IMG/VR virus record: IMGVR_UViG_3300021373_001860
Location: 1 to 20,739 of that record
Length of the DNA stretch: 20,739 nt
Reading direction: 5' to 3' (one strand)
Source: a virus
Part shown: piece by piece, positions 1 to 5,674 of the stretch
How the letters are laid out: each line of letters starts with the position of its first letter
Numbering within the stretch: the stretch's first letter is position 1
Position numbers and translations under genes: made by a program
The notes under the pieces: generated by a model
Databases searched by the model: none
Told to the model about the DNA's origin: nothing
Seen by the model: only the letters and a program-made list of their open reading frames with translations

Positions 1-81
1 CTCTTTATCGCAAGTCATCATATGCTCGCGAAGAAAAGTCTCGTTAATATCGCTTGGGCGTGTGTTGTTTTCGTTATTCAT
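1..81 (-). CDS. Partial small early protein, N-terminus only
   Basis: An open frame starts at an ATG at position 81 and runs off the left edge after 27 codons. The visible protein is hydrophilic and begins MNNENNTRPSD; I do not recognise it. An AAGG ribosome binding site lies 8 bases upstream, in a leader that contains ACAACACTTT and so resembles the leaders of the next two minus-strand genes. The same orientation, spacing and leader place it in one early gene set. Whether it has its own promoter is unclear: the region around 114-145 matches the neighbouring promoters in part (CGATACTAT) but has no good -35 box. Confidence 0.6.
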   Translation of the reverse strand, partial: MNNENNTRPSDINETFLREHMMTCDKE

Positions 82-161
82 TCTTAAAACCTTAAAAGTG
101 TTGTTTTCGTTATGTTAATAGTATCGCCTATGGTCGTGACACGTTAGGTCACTTCTCACGA

Positions 162-311
162 TCAATCGCAAGAATATTTTCCGTTCATAGTAATAGTTTC
201 CCAAGTTGGCTCGCTTTCGCGAATTTCGATTTTGCCCTCGCGAATTGCTTGGGCGAACTCTTCAAGAGTCATGCCTTCGGTTTCTTTGGCGGTTAGAAAT
301 TTCTTAGTCAT
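162..311 (-). CDS. Small hypothetical early protein, 49 aa
   Basis: A 49-residue frame from ATG at 311 to TGA at 162. It begins MTKKFLTAKETEGMTLEEFA and ends in GKYSCD. The protein is charged and probably largely helical in the middle, with no membrane segment or signal peptide; I know no family for it. Support for a real gene is contextual: an AAGG ribosome binding site 8 bases before the ATG, and a near-consensus sigma-70 promoter (TTGACA, 17-base spacer, TAGAAT) about 40 bases further upstream, both in the same arrangement as for the gene at 415-579. Small single-gene units behind strong host-type promoters are typical of phage early regions, so a host-takeover role is possible, but that is inference. 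Confidence 0.7.
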   Translation of the reverse strand: MTKKFLTAKETEGMTLEEFAQAIREGKIEIRESEPTWETITMNGKYSCD

Positions 312-350
312 AGTTTTTACCTTAGTAAGTGTTGTTTGTTGTATGTCTTA

Positions 351-379
351 ATTCTATAGTATAGTATCGTCTATGTCAA
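351..379 (-). promoter_or_regulatory. Sigma-70-type early promoter
   Basis: Read on the minus strand: TTGACA (379-374), 17-base spacer, TAGAAT (356-351), five of six matches to the -10 consensus. The spacer contains CGATACTATA and the predicted transcript start carries AAGACATACAACAAACAA, both shared with the other promoters in this region. It would drive the 49-residue gene and possibly the gene running off the left edge. Confidence 0.75.
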
Positions 380-414
380 ACGGAATCTTGACTGATTCCT
401 GAATTATTCCCGAA

Positions 415-579
415 TTATTTTTGAGCGTAGCCGGTGATGATTCCGTTTTCTACTGTGAATCCCCAACCGTTTTCGTCGAGTACAACGCCGTATTCTACTT
501 CGCCGGTGTAGTTTGCACCGATTACGTTTACGTCATTGTCTACTGCGTTGAATAGTTCGTTTTCGTTGGTGAAGATCAT
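415..579 (-). CDS. Small hypothetical early protein, 54 aa
   Basis: A 54-residue frame from ATG at 579 to TAA at 415. It starts MIFTNENELFNAVDNDVNVI and ends GIITGYAQK. It is acidic, with alternating hydrophobic and polar residues that suggest a small beta-rich fold (for example GEVEYGVVLDENGWGFTVEN). There is no signal peptide or membrane segment, and I recognise no family. TAAGGA lies 8 bases upstream of the start, and a perfect-consensus sigma-70 promoter (TTGACA, 16 bases, TATAAT) ends about 40 bases upstream. The leader resembles that of the 162-311 gene, so the two are parallel, separately promoted early genes. Confidence 0.72.
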   Translation of the reverse strand: MIFTNENELFNAVDNDVNVIGANYTGEVEYGVVLDENGWGFTVENGIITGYAQK

Positions 580-619
580 TTTAGTTTTCCTTAGAAAGTG
601 TTGTGTTTGTTATGTCTTA

Positions 620-647
620 ATTATACTATAGTTATCGGATTTGTCAA
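620..647 (-). promoter_or_regulatory. Perfect-consensus sigma-70 early promoter
   Basis: On the minus strand: TTGACA (647-642), 16-base spacer, TATAAT (625-620). Both hexamers match the bacterial housekeeping consensus exactly. Spacer and downstream leader resemble the promoters at 719-746 and 351-379. It would transcribe the 54-residue gene at 415-579. Confidence 0.85.
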
Positions 648-718
648 GAGCAATCTTTAGTAATTCTGAAAGTTTTTTTATTACTTGTTTGATTGTTGTT
701 GTCTCTTGTATGTCTCCC

Positions 719-746
719 ATTATACATACTTATCGGAATTTGTCAA
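719..746 (-). promoter_or_regulatory. Second perfect-consensus sigma-70 early promoter, in tandem
   Basis: On the minus strand: TTGACA (746-741), 16-base spacer, TATAAT (724-719). The spacer is almost the same as that of the promoter at 620-647 (both contain TCCGATAA). No gene with a ribosome binding site lies between it and that promoter, so it probably adds transcription into the 415-579 gene or is what remains after a small gene was lost. Confidence 0.75.
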
Positions 747-946
747 TAGGTGTGTGCAGTTATTCTAGGATTATTTCGGAAATAAATATTTTGACTTTTT
801 TTGCATTTTTGCTATTGACACGGGTGGTATTTTATCTTCACGACGGAATAGCCCGACGTGGGGGGAAAATCCTTGGGTGGTTCAAACATAATTAACCCAA
901 CCAAACAATATGTATCAGCCAAACTAGATAGATAGACCCTCTTGAT

Positions 947-1111
947 TCAGTCAGCCTCGTCACGCCCCTTCTCGCGACATAAAACACAGATGCGATACTT
1001 TCCTACTATTTTAAAAACCTTGCAGCCACAGACGCACACAGACTGTCTAATACAGTACTGAGCAGCTTCGCCCTCAGTGTTCTTTTGTTTGCTTATGAAC
1101 TTTGCCCTCAT
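947..1111 (-). CDS. Small cysteine-rich (zinc-ribbon-like) protein, 54 aa
   Basis: A 54-residue frame from ATG at 1111 to TGA at 947; an in-frame TAA just upstream fixes the start. It is basic at the N-terminus (MRAKFISKQK) and has a cysteine cluster: C20, then CVCGC at 26-30, then CVLC at 42-45, followed by a charged tail REKGRDEAD. Paired CxC and CxxC knuckles about 12 residues apart are what a small zinc ribbon looks like, so DNA, RNA or protein binding is plausible; this is inference. No Shine-Dalgarno sequence is visible and the promoter is unclear, which lowers confidence. It is co-oriented with the early genes. Confidence 0.5.
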   Translation of the reverse strand: MRAKFISKQKNTEGEAAQYCIRQSVCVCGCKVFKIVGKYRICVLCREKGRDEAD

Positions 1112-1174
1112 TACATGAAATTAATTTTATCTGTTAATCAATTACTACGTGTTCTATGCGAGACCGATACCCAA

Positions 1175-1193
1175 TACGTACCGTAGGTGCGTA
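1175..1193. repeat. Imperfect 19-base inverted repeat, possible operator or hairpin
   Basis: TACGTACC and GGTGCGTA form an 8-base inverted repeat with one mismatch (a wobble pair in RNA) around a 3-base centre GTA. It lies about 65 bases upstream of the cysteine-rich gene and just downstream of a minus-strand TATAAATA. It could be a protein-binding site or a small transcript hairpin; nothing in the sequence decides which. Confidence 0.35.
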
Positions 1194-1339
1194 CCAAGAC
1201 TATTTATACCTGTAAAGAGAAAGAAACCCTTGGCGGTATTGGTTACTGTGAGAAGCAGTGAGGTCTTAGATACTAGTAGTTTTTACTTTTACTTTATTCA
1301 ATTTCAGCGTTAGCTGCTTTACAGGTCTTGGTTGGTTAG

Positions 1340-1528
1340 TCACACAGAGCCAAGATTTTCATTTTTTGCCTCACCTCGGAGTGCTTGTTCACTCTCAGGT
1401 GACTTCTCATTCAGCAAGTGGTTAGAACGCAAAACTACACCGGTAACGTTTTTATACAAATTTTTACTGAATTTCGACGCTAGATAACCATCGTCTACCC
1501 TATTATAGATGATTTTCACGGATTTCAC
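1340..1528 (-). CDS. Possible small hypothetical protein, 62 aa, GTG start
   Basis: A 62-residue frame beginning with GTG at 1528 and ending TGA at 1340. The protein starts with KSVKIIYNRVDDGYLASK, is basic in its first half, and is polar and acidic in its last third (SPESEQALRGEAKNENLGSV). No family is recognised. In its favour: it has the strand of the other early genes, no competing gene on the other strand, and a possible minus-strand promoter at 1563-1590 that would give a leader of about 28 bases. Against: the GTG start has only a weak purine-rich stretch (AAAAAAGAA) as a ribosome binding site and the composition is unremarkable. Treat as tentative. Confidence 0.38.
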   Translation of the reverse strand: MKSVKIIYNRVDDGYLASKFSKNLYKNVTGVVLRSNHLLNEKSPESEQALRGEAKNENLGSV

Positions 1529-1558
1529 AAGTTCTTTTTTGGAAATTTTGCGTTTCGG

Positions 1559-1567
1559 GTGTATAAT
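1559..1567 (+). promoter_or_regulatory. Putative phage late promoter, copy 1
   Basis: GTGTATAAT, with TATAAT at 1562-1567, 43 bases before the start of the 1610 gene. No TTGACA-like box lies at 16-18 bases. The same 9-mer occurs upstream of the portal, protease-scaffold and first appendage genes. This copy has only a short T stretch in front (GCGTTTCGG). Confidence 0.6.
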
Positions 1568-1590
1568 ATGGTAAGGAACAAATTACTCAA
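1563..1590 (-). promoter_or_regulatory. Possible divergent minus-strand promoter
   Basis: On the minus strand: TTGAGT (1590-1585), 16-base spacer, TATTAT (1568-1563). The -10 hexamer overlaps the plus-strand TATAAT at 1562-1567, so the two promoters would share melted DNA. It would serve the 1340-1528 frame. Confidence 0.4.
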
Positions 1591-1609
1591 GACATACAGG
1601 AACACTTAG

Positions 1610-2599
1610 ATGACAAAAAAGGTTATGCTGACTGGCGGTGCTGGTTTTATCGGACATCATATTTTGGAACACATGCTTCTCAACACTGACTGGGAATTTG
1701 TGTGTTTGGATAGACTTGACACTTCGGGATCACTGCACAGGATGCAAGAAGTTCTGGATCGCGATCCCTCGTGGAAAAAACGAACCAGATTTGCATTTCA
1801 TGACCTTAAATCGGAACTTAACGACATCGTTCGCCACAATCTAGGGCGAATTGACACTATTATCCACTTGGCTGCCGCCTCACATGTTGATAGATCAATT
1901 GACGATCCCATGTCGTTTGTTCAAGATAATGTAGTGGGCACTACAAACCTTCTCAATTACGCTCGTCACCTAGACTCTTTAGATTTATTTATTAATTTTT
2001 CTACGGACGAAGTATTTGGACCGGCCCCTAAAGGCGTGAAATACAAAGAATGGGATAGATACGACAGCACTAATCCATACTCGGCTTCCAAGGCTGGAGC
2101 AGAGGAGATGTGTTTAGCTTTTGCTAACACGTACCGTATGCCGATCATCAATAGTCACACTATGAATGTGTTTGGGGAGCGTCAGCATCCTGAGAAATAC
2201 ATTCCGCTTTGTGTGAAAAAGATTCTTGAGGGCGAGAAGATTACTATTCACGCATCTCCACAGGGCGAACCCGGAAAGCGACACTATATCCACGCTAGAA
2301 ACGTAGCTGCTGCGGTTTTGTTTCTTATGGACAAGTGGGAAACGCGAGAGAAGTATAATATCGTGGGAGAAGCTGAGATTGACAATCTACAGCTAGCTCA
2401 AAAAATTGCTGATATTCTTGGAAAGCCACTTAATTATGAGTTAGTTGACTTTCACAGTAGCCGTCCGGGTCATGATCTTCGCTACGCACTGTGTGGCGAG
2501 AAGATGAAGGGACTTGGCTGGGAATTACCTATGAATATCGACGAAAGCCTAGAACGAACTGTAAACTGGACTATTAAAAACGACAGGTGGTTACTATGA
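1610..2599 (+). CDS. NAD-dependent sugar epimerase/dehydratase, dTDP-glucose 4,6-dehydratase-like
   Basis: A 329-residue extended short-chain dehydrogenase/reductase. Visible motifs: dinucleotide-binding GGAGFIG at 9-15; acidic D34 at the end of beta-2, fitting NAD(H); HLAAASHVDRSI at 86-97; STDEVFG at 131-137 with the T132-D133-E134 trio used by RmlB-type dehydratases; YSASK at 157-161 with catalytic Tyr157 and Lys161; GKRHYIHARNVA at 222-233; and SRPGHDLRYAL at 284-294, characteristic of RmlB. The family converts dTDP-glucose to dTDP-4-keto-6-deoxyglucose, the entry to rhamnose and other deoxysugars; related epimerases cannot be excluded. Length is normal for the family. AGGA lies 8 bases before the ATG. 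It is first in the rightward gene train, behind a putative late promoter, and overlaps the next gene by ATGA. In a phage it may alter host surface glycans or supply a sugar for virion or DNA modification. Confidence 0.88.
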   Translation: MTKKVMLTGGAGFIGHHILEHMLLNTDWEFVCLDRLDTSGSLHRMQEVLDRDPSWKKRTRFAFHDLKSELNDIVRHNLGRIDTIIHLAAASHVDRSIDDPMSFVQDNVVGTTNLLNYARHLDSLDLFINFSTDEVFGPAPKGVKYKEWDRYDSTNPYSASKAGAEEMCLAFANTYRMPIINSHTMNVFGERQHPEKYIPLCVKKILEGEKITIHASPQGEPGKRHYIHARNVAAAVLFLMDKWETREKYNIVGEAEIDNLQLAQKIADILGKPLNYELVDFHSSRPGHDLRYALCGEKMKGLGWELPMNIDESLERTVNWTIKNDRWLL

Positions 2600-2775
2600 C
2601 AAAAGAAATGCATAAATGTGACAGTAAATTATCGTGCAAGGCTTCAGCATCACTGAATGAGTCTGTTAAGGCAGAACTTGAAGCTGAAGACAAGCCCTTA
2701 GAGGATTTATTAAATGAAAAAGATACTAGTGAGGCACTTCGGCCTGACACCGGCGAAGCAAGCGAAGGACAGTAA
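2596..2775 (+). CDS. Small acidic hypothetical protein, 59 aa
   Basis: ATG at 2596 overlaps the TGA of the preceding gene by four bases, and AGGTGG lies 5-10 bases upstream, so translational coupling is likely; the GTG at 2587 is a less attractive start. The protein begins MTKEMHKCDSKLSCKASASL and continues as an acidic, probably helical or disordered chain rich in Glu, Leu and Ser. No family is recognised. Its last 62 bases overlap the start of the next gene in another frame, which is unusual even here. It could be a real small protein or a coupling frame that carries ribosomes to the next start. Confidence 0.5.
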   Translation: MTKEMHKCDSKLSCKASASLNESVKAELEAEDKPLEDLLNEKDTSEALRPDTGEASEGQ

Positions 2776-3373
2776 CGATTTACTACTGAATTGCTGCGAC
2801 CACAAAGACTGTGAGCATCAATTGTATAATGCTAGCCCTGAACAACTAGAGGAATTTTGTGCCTTGCATCAGGTTGGTACTAATAATTTATTTTATTATC
2901 AGGCTGACAGTAACCGCAAGGGCAAACTTCAAGTGCGTGAGCAGGGGATTGGTCGCTTTCTGTCTGACGAGAATGGAACTAGGATGACTAGGGACCATGT
3001 ATTCTTCGTTGACGCTTCAGCTATCGGCGGGGCAAGAGTCTATACTGAAAAACATCACGACTTTGGAGACGAAGCTATCACTATTGGTTTCTTTGTTCCT
3101 GAAGATATTGCTATTAGATATTACTTTCCCAATTCTATCTTTACATCTGAGGGCACTGTCCTGCTTGAAGATGGTGAAATATTAATGGCCGACAAAGATC
3201 GAGGATTTATTGGGGGTAAAGCTGCTAACGTTATCGAGATGATCCAAAAGCACAAGACTGGATTTCAATTACCAAGCGTAAAACCAAGGAAACCAAAACA
3301 GGGTACGGTAGTATTTAACAAGGCTACCAAAAAGTTTGAGGGATATAACGGTAGAGGATGGATAGAACTATGA
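2714..3373 (+). CDS. Unknown 219-aa protein with Cys/His cluster and fibre-like C-terminus
   Basis: The start at 2714 is fixed by GAGG nine bases upstream and by an in-frame TAA directly before the ATG. Near the N-terminus is a possible metal-binding cluster: NCCDHKDCEH (C27, C28, H30, C33, H35) followed by C49 and H52. The middle (about 55-180) is a mixed hydrophobic and charged domain I cannot assign. The end, GTVVFNKATKKFEGYNGRGW at 197-216, matches a short module often seen in phage fibre and baseplate proteins, in which a GT[IV]xxN strand is followed by YNGxxW. That suggests a virion protein, though it sits among enzymes rather than in the appendage cluster. It ends in an ATGA overlap with the sigma-like gene. 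Confidence 0.7.
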   Translation: MKKILVRHFGLTPAKQAKDSNDLLLNCCDHKDCEHQLYNASPEQLEEFCALHQVGTNNLFYYQADSNRKGKLQVREQGIGRFLSDENGTRMTRDHVFFVDASAIGGARVYTEKHHDFGDEAITIGFFVPEDIAIRYYFPNSIFTSEGTVLLEDGEILMADKDRGFIGGKAANVIEMIQKHKTGFQLPSVKPRKPKQGTVVFNKATKKFEGYNGRGWIEL

Positions 3374-3885
3374 AAATACCAAAAGGAATGACCGAACAAC
3401 AGGTTATAGATCAAATTAAAGTTGTATGTGATAGAATATCTCCTAGATATACCTTTTATGGATATACAATTGATGATATAAAACAAGAGTCTTTTATTAT
3501 TTGTGTGGAGGCCCTTAACAGATATGATGAGGCTCGGCCCTTGGAGAACTTCCTTAGTGTAAATTTATCCAATCGTTTGAAAAATTTTGTTCGTGATAAT
3601 CATTTCATTGGCGATGAAAACTTGGAAAGACAGCGAGTTTATCAACCAGCGCAGTTAGACTATGAGGATAGCATTATTGACGAAGACGAAAAGTTTTCGA
3701 GTAGTTATGAGTCAATTGAATACAACGACATGGCTAAGATCCTAGATAAAAATCTTCCAGCTAGCTTTAGGATGGATTATTTGAAGATGATTAACGATGT
3801 ATATATCACAAAACAAAGACGGCAAGAGGTTATAGACGTGATAAACGAAATTCTAGAGGAGTACGGATACCATGAAGAGCGGTAG
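3370..3885 (+). CDS. Sigma-factor-like protein, probable late-transcription sigma (gp55-like)
   Basis: 171 residues from the ATG at 3370, which overlaps the previous stop as ATGA; an ATG at 3358 would add four residues but has its purine tract directly against it. Residues 33-76 resemble sigma-70 region 2: DDIKQESFIICVEALNRYD (35-53), then an amphipathic stretch with SNRLKNFVRDN (67-77), matching the core-binding and -10-recognition layout DLxQEgxxgLxxAvxrFd. There is no clear region 4, so it is much shorter than a housekeeping sigma and close in size to the T4 gp55 late sigma. The C-terminus (RQEVIDVINEILEEYGYHEE) is acidic and hydrophobic; in T4 the corresponding end binds the sliding clamp, but I cannot show that here. 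It is the natural candidate to recognise the GTGTATAAT sites. A catch-all phage sigma-like protein remains possible. Confidence 0.7.
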   Translation: MKIPKGMTEQQVIDQIKVVCDRISPRYTFYGYTIDDIKQESFIICVEALNRYDEARPLENFLSVNLSNRLKNFVRDNHFIGDENLERQRVYQPAQLDYEDSIIDEDEKFSSSYESIEYNDMAKILDKNLPASFRMDYLKMINDVYITKQRRQEVIDVINEILEEYGYHEER

Positions 3886-4687
3886 AATTTCCAAAATCGA
3901 AGAGAAGTTTATCTCTGATAATATACATACTGACTACAAAGAGCTTGCCGTCGAACTCGATAGAAATGCAGAGTCTCTCTTAGAGTTCATCAAGAAAAAA
4001 GTAGCCAAGGGCGATCTTCCAGAACCTATCTGGATGCAAGATCAGTACAATGAAGAGAAAGCACAATACGATCTTACATTTAGACCATACTGGCTTGAGC
4101 TAAAGAGTCAATTTACAGACGAAGAACTCAAATTGTTTCAATATCATTGGTCTAGGATCATTTCTCAGTTTAAGGATGATGTTATCCCCACCGAAGAGCT
4201 ACAGGTTGTTGACCTCATCAAGCTAGAACTTCTAATGAACAGAGCTTTAAAAGGAAACAAGGAAAACATTGAGCAGATATCGGCTCTAGACGCTCTAATC
4301 ACCTCTGAGAGGCAGCGCGATCCCGATCAGATAGACAAAGACGCCCTTTTTAATATGGAGCGTCAGGTGGCCTCTCTGAAAGCCTCGCAAGAGTCTCTAA
4401 ATAAAGACTATCGTGAGCTGCAAACAAAAAAGAACTCTATGCTCAAAGAAATGAAGGCAACACGAGAGCAGCGAGTTAAACGTCTCGAAGACTCCAAGCA
4501 AAATTTTACAAGTTGGCTAGCGCACCTAGTAGCAAATCCAGAGATAACTAAAAAATATGGTATCGAAATGGAAAAGATGCGATTAGCAATGGACAAGGAG
4601 CGAGAGAGACTATCTAAATTTCATAAATACACAGATGATATGGTGGATCAGCCATTTCTTACACCGGATACAGTAAAGGACGAATAA
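3872..4687 (+). CDS. Coiled-coil protein with helical N-terminus, possible small terminase
   Basis: 271 residues; GAGGAG ends 10 bases before the ATG, and the start overlaps the sigma-like gene by 14 bases. Residues 1-45 (RISKIEEKFISDNIHTDYKE, then LAVELDRNAESLLEFI) look like a helix-turn-helix of the type that senses 'is this element allowed to bind', common at the N-terminus of small terminases. About 140-245 is strongly charged with heptad spacing and reads as a long coiled coil. No catalytic motif is seen. A DNA-binding N-terminus, a coiled coil for ring assembly and a place upstream of the large terminase fit a small terminase subunit, but several genes intervene and the length is above the usual size. 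A scaffold or structural role is an alternative. Confidence 0.42.
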   Translation: MKSGRISKIEEKFISDNIHTDYKELAVELDRNAESLLEFIKKKVAKGDLPEPIWMQDQYNEEKAQYDLTFRPYWLELKSQFTDEELKLFQYHWSRIISQFKDDVIPTEELQVVDLIKLELLMNRALKGNKENIEQISALDALITSERQRDPDQIDKDALFNMERQVASLKASQESLNKDYRELQTKKNSMLKEMKATREQRVKRLEDSKQNFTSWLAHLVANPEITKKYGIEMEKMRLAMDKERERLSKFHKYTDDMVDQPFLTPDTVKDE

Positions 4688-5674
4688 ATGAAAAAAGCTA
4701 TTGTTTTTGGCGTTACAGGTCAAGACGGCAGTCACTTGTCGGATCTGCTTTTGAAGAAGGATTACTACGTGGTTGGGGTTTCTAGAAGAGCCAGCACTGA
4801 TAACACTCAAAGAATCAAACATATCCTAAGAAACGAAAGATTCGAGCTGGTCGAAGGCGACATCACAGATGCTCACTCAGTTAATAATATACTTAAAACA
4901 CACGAGAATGTAGATGAAATCTATAATCTAGCTGCACAATCCCATGTGGCAGTGTCTTTCAAACAGCCAGCTCTTACTTGGGATATTACCGGTAAAGGCT
5001 GTCTTAATATTTTACAAAGCATTGTTGATCTTGGTATTAATGCTAGGTTCTATCAGGCTAGTAGTAGTGAAATGTTTGGCAAAAATTATGACGAGATTGA
5101 CGGTGAAAAGTTTCAAAATGAAGACACCAAGTTTATGCCTCAGAGTCCATATGCTATCGCTAAGTGCGCCGCACATTATATGACGAGATTATTTCGAGAA
5201 GGTTATGACATCCATGCTAGCGCTGGTATTTTATTTAATCACGAAGGTGAGCGACGAGGTGAAACATTTGTCACTAGAAAAATCACAAAGTGGATTGGGG
5301 ACTGGGTTAAGAGCGGTCGCGATCCAAACTTTCCAAAGCTGCGTCTGGGTAACTTGGAAGCATTTAGAGATTGGGGGTACGCAGGAGATTACGTGGAAGC
5401 GATGTGGATGATGCTCCAACAGGAAAGTCCGCAGGATTACGTTATCTGCACCGGCGAAACTCATACTATTCGCGAGTTCTTAGACGTAGCATTTTCTCAT
5501 ATTGGTATAGATGATTGGTCTAACTTGGTCGTCCAAGACCCAGAGTTTTACAGACCAGCAGAAGTAGATTATTTACGTGGAGATTGCAGTAAGGCTAATA
5601 ATATTTTAGGCTGGAAACCAGAAAACTCATTTGAAGATTTGGTAAAAAGGATGGTAGATTACGATATACTATGA
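4688..5674 (+). CDS. gmd: GDP-mannose 4,6-dehydratase
   Basis: 328 residues with the diagnostic GMD signature throughout: GVTGQDGSHL at 8-17 (nucleotide-binding loop); VSRRAST at 31-37 (2'-phosphate-binding arginines, typical of NADP(H)); NLAAQSHVAVSF at 80-91; ASSSEMFGK at 124-132; SPYAIAK at 153-159 with catalytic Tyr155 and Lys159; FNHEGERRGETFVTRKIT at 183-200; and LGNLEAFRDWGYAGDYVEAM at 220-239. The enzyme turns GDP-mannose into GDP-4-keto-6-deoxymannose, precursor of GDP-fucose, GDP-rhamnose and perosamine. The usual catalytic Thr of the TSE trio is Ser126, a conservative change also seen in other GMDs. The ATG follows the previous stop by only a few bases. It is the second nucleotide-sugar enzyme of the cluster. 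Auxiliary metabolic gmd genes are known from aquatic phages. Confidence 0.95.
   Translation: MKKAIVFGVTGQDGSHLSDLLLKKDYYVVGVSRRASTDNTQRIKHILRNERFELVEGDITDAHSVNNILKTHENVDEIYNLAAQSHVAVSFKQPALTWDITGKGCLNILQSIVDLGINARFYQASSSEMFGKNYDEIDGEKFQNEDTKFMPQSPYAIAKCAAHYMTRLFREGYDIHASAGILFNHEGERRGETFVTRKITKWIGDWVKSGRDPNFPKLRLGNLEAFRDWGYAGDYVEAMWMMLQQESPQDYVICTGETHTIREFLDVAFSHIGIDDWSNLVVQDPEFYRPAEVDYLRGDCSKANNILGWKPENSFEDLVKRMVDYDIL

Larger units (their letters stand above)
580..946. other. Promoter-bearing stretch without a supported gene
   Basis: This stretch of more than 300 bases carries the two tandem minus-strand promoters at 620-647 and 719-746. In the rest, about 750-946, I see only AT-rich sequence with a T-rich run near 798-815. 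There is no gene with start-site support on either strand, and no hairpin clear enough to call a terminator. Confidence 0.5.

Noticed and set aside
114-146. Fourth sigma-70 promoter in front of the left-edge gene
   Set aside because: Leader and part of the spacer match the other cassettes, but the -10 is poor and no -35 hexamer is present at a suitable distance; listed only as a degenerate copy.
610-720. 36-residue minus-strand frame starting at ATG 720
   Set aside because: Its ATG overlaps the -10 box of the promoter at 719-746, so it would lie upstream of the transcript start, and it runs into the next promoter.
641-895. 84-residue plus-strand frame
   Set aside because: It starts with TTG, has no ribosome binding site, overlaps two consensus minus-strand promoters and its hydrophobic make-up follows from T-rich DNA.
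1112-1339. Search for a tRNA or other structured RNA in the gap between the two rightmost minus-strand frames
   Set aside because: No cloverleaf with a T-loop GTTCRANYC-type sequence was found; only the short palindrome at 1175-1193.
2820-2830. TTGTATAATG as a further late promoter
   Set aside because: It lies inside a coding region and lacks the GTG of the conserved motif.
3358-3369. ATG at 3358 as start of the sigma-like gene
   Set aside because: The AGAGG purine tract touches this ATG with no spacing; the ATGA overlap at 3370 matches the style of this operon. It changes only four residues.
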